This document shows positions 61,459-64,000 of a stretch of 64,000 nucleotides of DNA, one piece after another. Source of the DNA: Saprospiraceae bacterium (GTDB lineage Bacteria; Bacteroidota; Bacteroidia; Chitinophagales; Saprospiraceae); NCBI GenBank assembly GCA_020629515.1, contig JAHDDE010000012.1, forward strand, positions 1 through 64,000, given 5' to 3'. The notes beneath the pieces are model-generated. The model was not told the origin of the DNA. It did not search any database and saw only the letters and a list, made by a program, of their open reading frames with translations. How positions within the stretch are numbered: the stretch's first letter is position 1; each line of letters opens with the position of its first letter. The position numbers and the translations under genes were made by a program.

Positions 61459-62823
61459 TTGAAAGATAACTATTACTCCAGTCAAATAAAATTATCCTTA
61501 GGATGCTTGCTTGCAGTTCTATTGATAGGTAGCTGTGCTAAGGACGTTACTTCTGAGGAGGTACAATTAGACGTAAGTCTTAAAAGGCTCATATCAAATG
61601 TCGCTCCTACGGGCAATTATGACTACTATATCGTACCTGACAATACCGAGTTAGATCTGATACCGCAAGATTTACGCAATCCCCTTACACCGGCTAAAGT
61701 TGAGCTGGGTAAGATGCTTTTCTTCGAAACAGGATTAGCTATGGAAGCAAGATATTCTACAGGAATAGGCACTTACTCGTGCGCTACTTGTCATTTGCCT
61801 GAAGCCGGTTTTCGTCCAGGAGCACCGCAAGGTGTGGCAGATGGTGGCGAAGGATTCGGGTTGAATGGAGAAAATCGTGTCAAAAATAATGTTTACACAG
61901 AAGACGAGTTGGATACCCAAAGCGCCAGACCATTAAGTCTAATAAACGTTGCCTATGTGACTAATACATTTTGGAATGGACAATTTGGAAGTAGAGGGGC
62001 TAACGAGGGTACTGAAGAACTATGGCATGAATTAGAAGAGTTAGAATTAAACTCTTTGGGATATGAAGCTATAGAAACACAAAACATCGAAGGAGTTCAA
62101 GTACATAGGATTGCAACGACCAAAAGCTTATTGGACCAATATGGATATACAGAAATGTATGATGAAGTATTTAGTGACTTGAGAGAAGAGGACAGGTACT
62201 CTACCTTTGCCACATCATTAGCTCTATCTGCATATATACGTTCTATTACTTCCAGCAAAGCCCCATTTCAAGAATGGCTAAAAGGTGCTTCTGAGGCAAT
62301 GTCTATGCAGGAAAAATTGGGCGCTGAGGTATTCTTTGGCAAAGCAAGATGTTCTAATTGTCATTATGAACAGAACCTTGGTTCAAATGAATTTCATCGT
62401 CTCGGAGTAAAAGATCTGTATCAAAGACCATCATTCAGTACGAGTGCCTCAGATCGCAGAAACTTAGGAAGAGGTGGATTTACATTAAATGAAGAGGATT
62501 ATTATAAATTCAAAGTTCCTCAACTATACAACTTAGCCGATGCCCCATTCTATTTTCATGGAAGCTCTAAACATTCTATAGAAGAAGTAATAGATTACAA
62601 AATAGACGCGATTTCAGAAAATCCAAATGTTGATAGTGGTACCCTATCCGATAAATTCTTACCAATAGAAATCTCCGAAGAAGAGAGAGAAAATTTAATA
62701 ATTTTTCTAAAAAGCGGTCTTCGAGATCCGGACTTATTGAGGTACAAACCTGCTTTTGTGCTTTCAGGTAATTGTTTCCCCAATAATGATTTTCAATCAA
62801 GGGTAGATCTTGGATGTCTTTAA
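61459..62823 (+). CDS. Di-haem cytochrome c peroxidase / MauG-family lipoprotein
   Basis: A periplasmic or outer-membrane lipoprotein of 454 residues with signal ending LLIGSC (lipobox IGSC). Two c-type haem sites are seen: CATCH at residues 108-112 and CSNCH at 298-302. The first haem domain contains ELGKMLFFETGLA, and FKVPQLYNLADAPFYFHGSS follows the second site. This is the bacterial cytochrome c peroxidase/MauG family, which reduces peroxide or oxidises protein substrates. Start is TTG because the signal peptide begins there. The haem attachment would rely on the Ccm proteins at 4.6-6.6 kb. It overlaps the SPOR-domain gene by 4 bases. Confidence 0.9.
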   Translation: MKDNYYSSQIKLSLGCLLAVLLIGSCAKDVTSEEVQLDVSLKRLISNVAPTGNYDYYIVPDNTELDLIPQDLRNPLTPAKVELGKMLFFETGLAMEARYSTGIGTYSCATCHLPEAGFRPGAPQGVADGGEGFGLNGENRVKNNVYTEDELDTQSARPLSLINVAYVTNTFWNGQFGSRGANEGTEELWHELEELELNSLGYEAIETQNIEGVQVHRIATTKSLLDQYGYTEMYDEVFSDLREEDRYSTFATSLALSAYIRSITSSKAPFQEWLKGASEAMSMQEKLGAEVFFGKARCSNCHYEQNLGSNEFHRLGVKDLYQRPSFSTSASDRRNLGRGGFTLNEEDYYKFKVPQLYNLADAPFYFHGSSKHSIEEVIDYKIDAISENPNVDSGTLSDKFLPIEISEEERENLIIFLKSGLRDPDLLRYKPAFVLSGNCFPNNDFQSRVDLGCL

Positions 62824-63431
62824 AAGTCTATTCTCGGTCTTAAATACCATGCGGATTGGGACAACTCTGATCTAATTTTATTTAAATATTCTTCTAAGTT
62901 CACGCCTTCACATGTGAAACTTATACCAATCCTTATTAGATCTTTATAATCCTCAGCTATGCCCGTATGACCCATCTCATTTAATCTATTCAACATTTCT
63001 TTGGCATTTAAGTCATTCCTAAACGTACCAACAACAATTACACAAGTACTGTCCAAGATTTTATCTGAACCTATATCACGCTTTCTTAATGTTTGTGATA
63101 GATTAATTATCGAATCTGTAGAAATGATATCCGTAGTTAAAGAGTTATTTTCACCATGAAAAACACTTTTTGCGTTTGAATTCAAATAATTGCTAAAAAT
63201 TGAACCTAAACCAATTAAGATCAAAAGAATTATGGCTCCAAATAAAAATCCGAACCTATTCGCAAATGATCTGCTATCTCTTTCTGTCGGAACAGGAATA
63301 CCGGCAACCTTTAAATTATTTTGATCTGTTATTAATACCTTCTCTTTGACTATTTTGGAGATACTTATACTGGGCAAATAATAAAGATCTTTTTCACTCC
63401 GGGCATCATTCAACTTAATCTCTTCTTTCAT
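62820..63431 (-). CDS. SPOR-domain membrane protein
   Basis: A bitopic protein of about 203 residues. A cytoplasmic N-terminus of about 75 residues is followed by one membrane helix (FGFLFGAIILLILIGLGSIF) and a periplasmic linker. The C-terminal SPOR-like peptidoglycan-binding domain (CVIVVGTFRNDLNAKEMLNR; DLIRIGISFTCEGVNLEEYL) ends the protein. SPOR domains bind denuded glycan strands at division sites. The ATG at 63431 gives MKEEIKLND; an upstream in-frame ATG nine codons earlier is less likely. Specific function not known. Confidence 0.75.
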   Translation of the reverse strand: MKEEIKLNDARSEKDLYYLPSISISKIVKEKVLITDQNNLKVAGIPVPTERDSRSFANRFGFLFGAIILLILIGLGSIFSNYLNSNAKSVFHGENNSLTTDIISTDSIINLSQTLRKRDIGSDKILDSTCVIVVGTFRNDLNAKEMLNRLNEMGHTGIAEDYKDLIRIGISFTCEGVNLEEYLNKIRSELSQSAWYLRPRIDF

Positions 63432-63605
63432 TATAAATCTTCCAATAATAGTTATCAATATTAGTCTAATTAAAGAAATAATTAAAAGAATTATTAACCT
63501 AAGAGATTCTTCTACTTATTTGTAATCAGTCAATAAAAAAAGATATATTCCTAAAAGAAAATAGAGAAAGGCTTTTTATTTACATTGCGAAGAGAACGTT
63601 ATGTT

Positions 63606-64000
63606 ATGAAAAACAGAAATATATCAAAAGCGCTTTTTGAACGAGCCAAAACCTTATTCCCTGGTGGTGTGAATTCACCAGTAAGAGCGTTTAAATCAGT
63701 ATATGGGCCACCTTTGTTCATCAAAAACGGCAATGGATGTAGAATATATGATGAAGATGATAACGAGTACATTGATTTTTGTTGTTCTTGGGGACCATTA
63801 ATACACGGACACAATGCACCATTTATTAAAGATGCAGTAATCAAAACAATCTCCAATGGAATGTCCTTTGGTACACCAACGAAGCACGGTAATGAACTTG
63901 GAGCACTCATTATTGATAACCATAGGTTTATTGATAAAATAAGATTTGTTAGTAGTGGTACAGAAGCGGTAATGTCTGCTATACGATTAGCCCGAGGGTA
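63606..64000 (+). CDS. hemL: Glutamate-1-semialdehyde 2,1-aminomutase (partial, 5' part)
   Basis: Converts glutamate 1-semialdehyde to 5-aminolevulinate, the first dedicated step of C5-route haem synthesis. The 131 residues in view have the diagnostic [20 protein letters not shown] near the start, [14 protein letters not shown] near 57, [12 protein letters not shown] and [17 protein letters not shown] at the end. The PLP-binding lysine lies beyond the edge. An ATG five bases upstream reads into an immediate stop, so the ATG at 63606 is the start. Confidence 0.96.
   Translation, partial: MKNRNISKALFERAKTLFPGGVNSPVRAFKSVYGPPLFIKNGNGCRIYDEDDNEYIDFCCSWGPLIHGHNAPFIKDAVIKTISNGMSFGTPTKHGNELGALIIDNHRFIDKIRFVSSGTEAVMSAIRLARG

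Overview
The window looks like chromosomal DNA from a Bacteroidota bacterium, most likely of the Saprospiria/Chitinophagia type. The evidence is: AT-rich sequence with few Shine-Dalgarno sites; several start sites preceded by TAnnTTTG-type -7 elements; a FecI/FecR/TonB-receptor/DUF4249 locus; GldC; a PorP/SprF protein; and a giant cell-surface protein with the gliding-motility-associated (type IX secretion, type B) C-terminal domain. I see no insertion sequences, integrases, phage genes or CRISPR arrays. Genes are tightly packed and five convergent pairs overlap at their 3' ends.

Layout. 0-3.2 kb: end of an unknown gene, then a peptidase-less ABC exporter and its HlyD adaptor. 3.2-6.6 kb (-): CcmB, CcmC and CcmD-like cytochrome c maturation proteins followed by glutamate dehydrogenase. 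6.7-9.3 kb: LysM-like/amidase cell-wall hydrolase, a LuxE-type acyl-protein synthetase and a small lipoprotein. 9.3-12.1 kb (-): hemF, an ArsC/Spx-like protein, a small transaldolase, the SRP RNA and an RluA-type pseudouridine synthase. 12.1-12.5 kb: a gene-free interval with two tandem units, each a 17-nt identical block followed by a plus-strand terminator; these are the best small-RNA candidates here. 12.5-18.8 kb (-): a Crp/Fnr regulator, then ECF sigma factor, FecR, STN-type TonB receptor and DUF4249 lipoprotein. 19-21.5 kb: tRNA-His, a methyltransferase, and an lrp/traB-like/gldC operon. 21.7-36.2 kb: mostly housekeeping genes (tpiA, ppk1, purB, purM, a DppB-like permease, bshC, accD, hemE, dapB, dnaG, class II fbaA, yajC).

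36.2-46.1 kb (-) is a three-gene surface locus: PorP/SprF, a TPR/PD40/OmpA-like protein, and a 2106-residue secreted protein. The last contains two tandem copies of a 768-bp segment that look identical at DNA level, beside a third diverged copy. 46.4-52 kb: a sirtuin lacking the usual zinc cysteines, nrdA, nrdB and corA. 52-57.4 kb (+): yidC, gpsA, a DUF2130 protein and an unrecognised protein with two membrane segments and a PspA/ESCRT-III-like coiled coil. 57.4-64 kb: CCA-adding enzyme/HD protein, dusB, DUF2905, a sugar nucleotidyltransferase, a di-haem cytochrome c peroxidase/MauG-type lipoprotein, a SPOR-domain protein and the 5' part of hemL.

Three haem-synthesis genes (hemF, hemE, hemL), the cytochrome c maturation set and the di-haem peroxidase fit an aerobic, cytochrome-c-using cell. 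GldC, PorP/SprF, the giant protein and YajC/YidC fit active secretion and surface display. The items most worth following up are the tandem sRNA-like units, the identical in-frame duplication in the giant gene, the membrane-anchored PspA-like protein, and the zinc-cysteine-less sirtuin.
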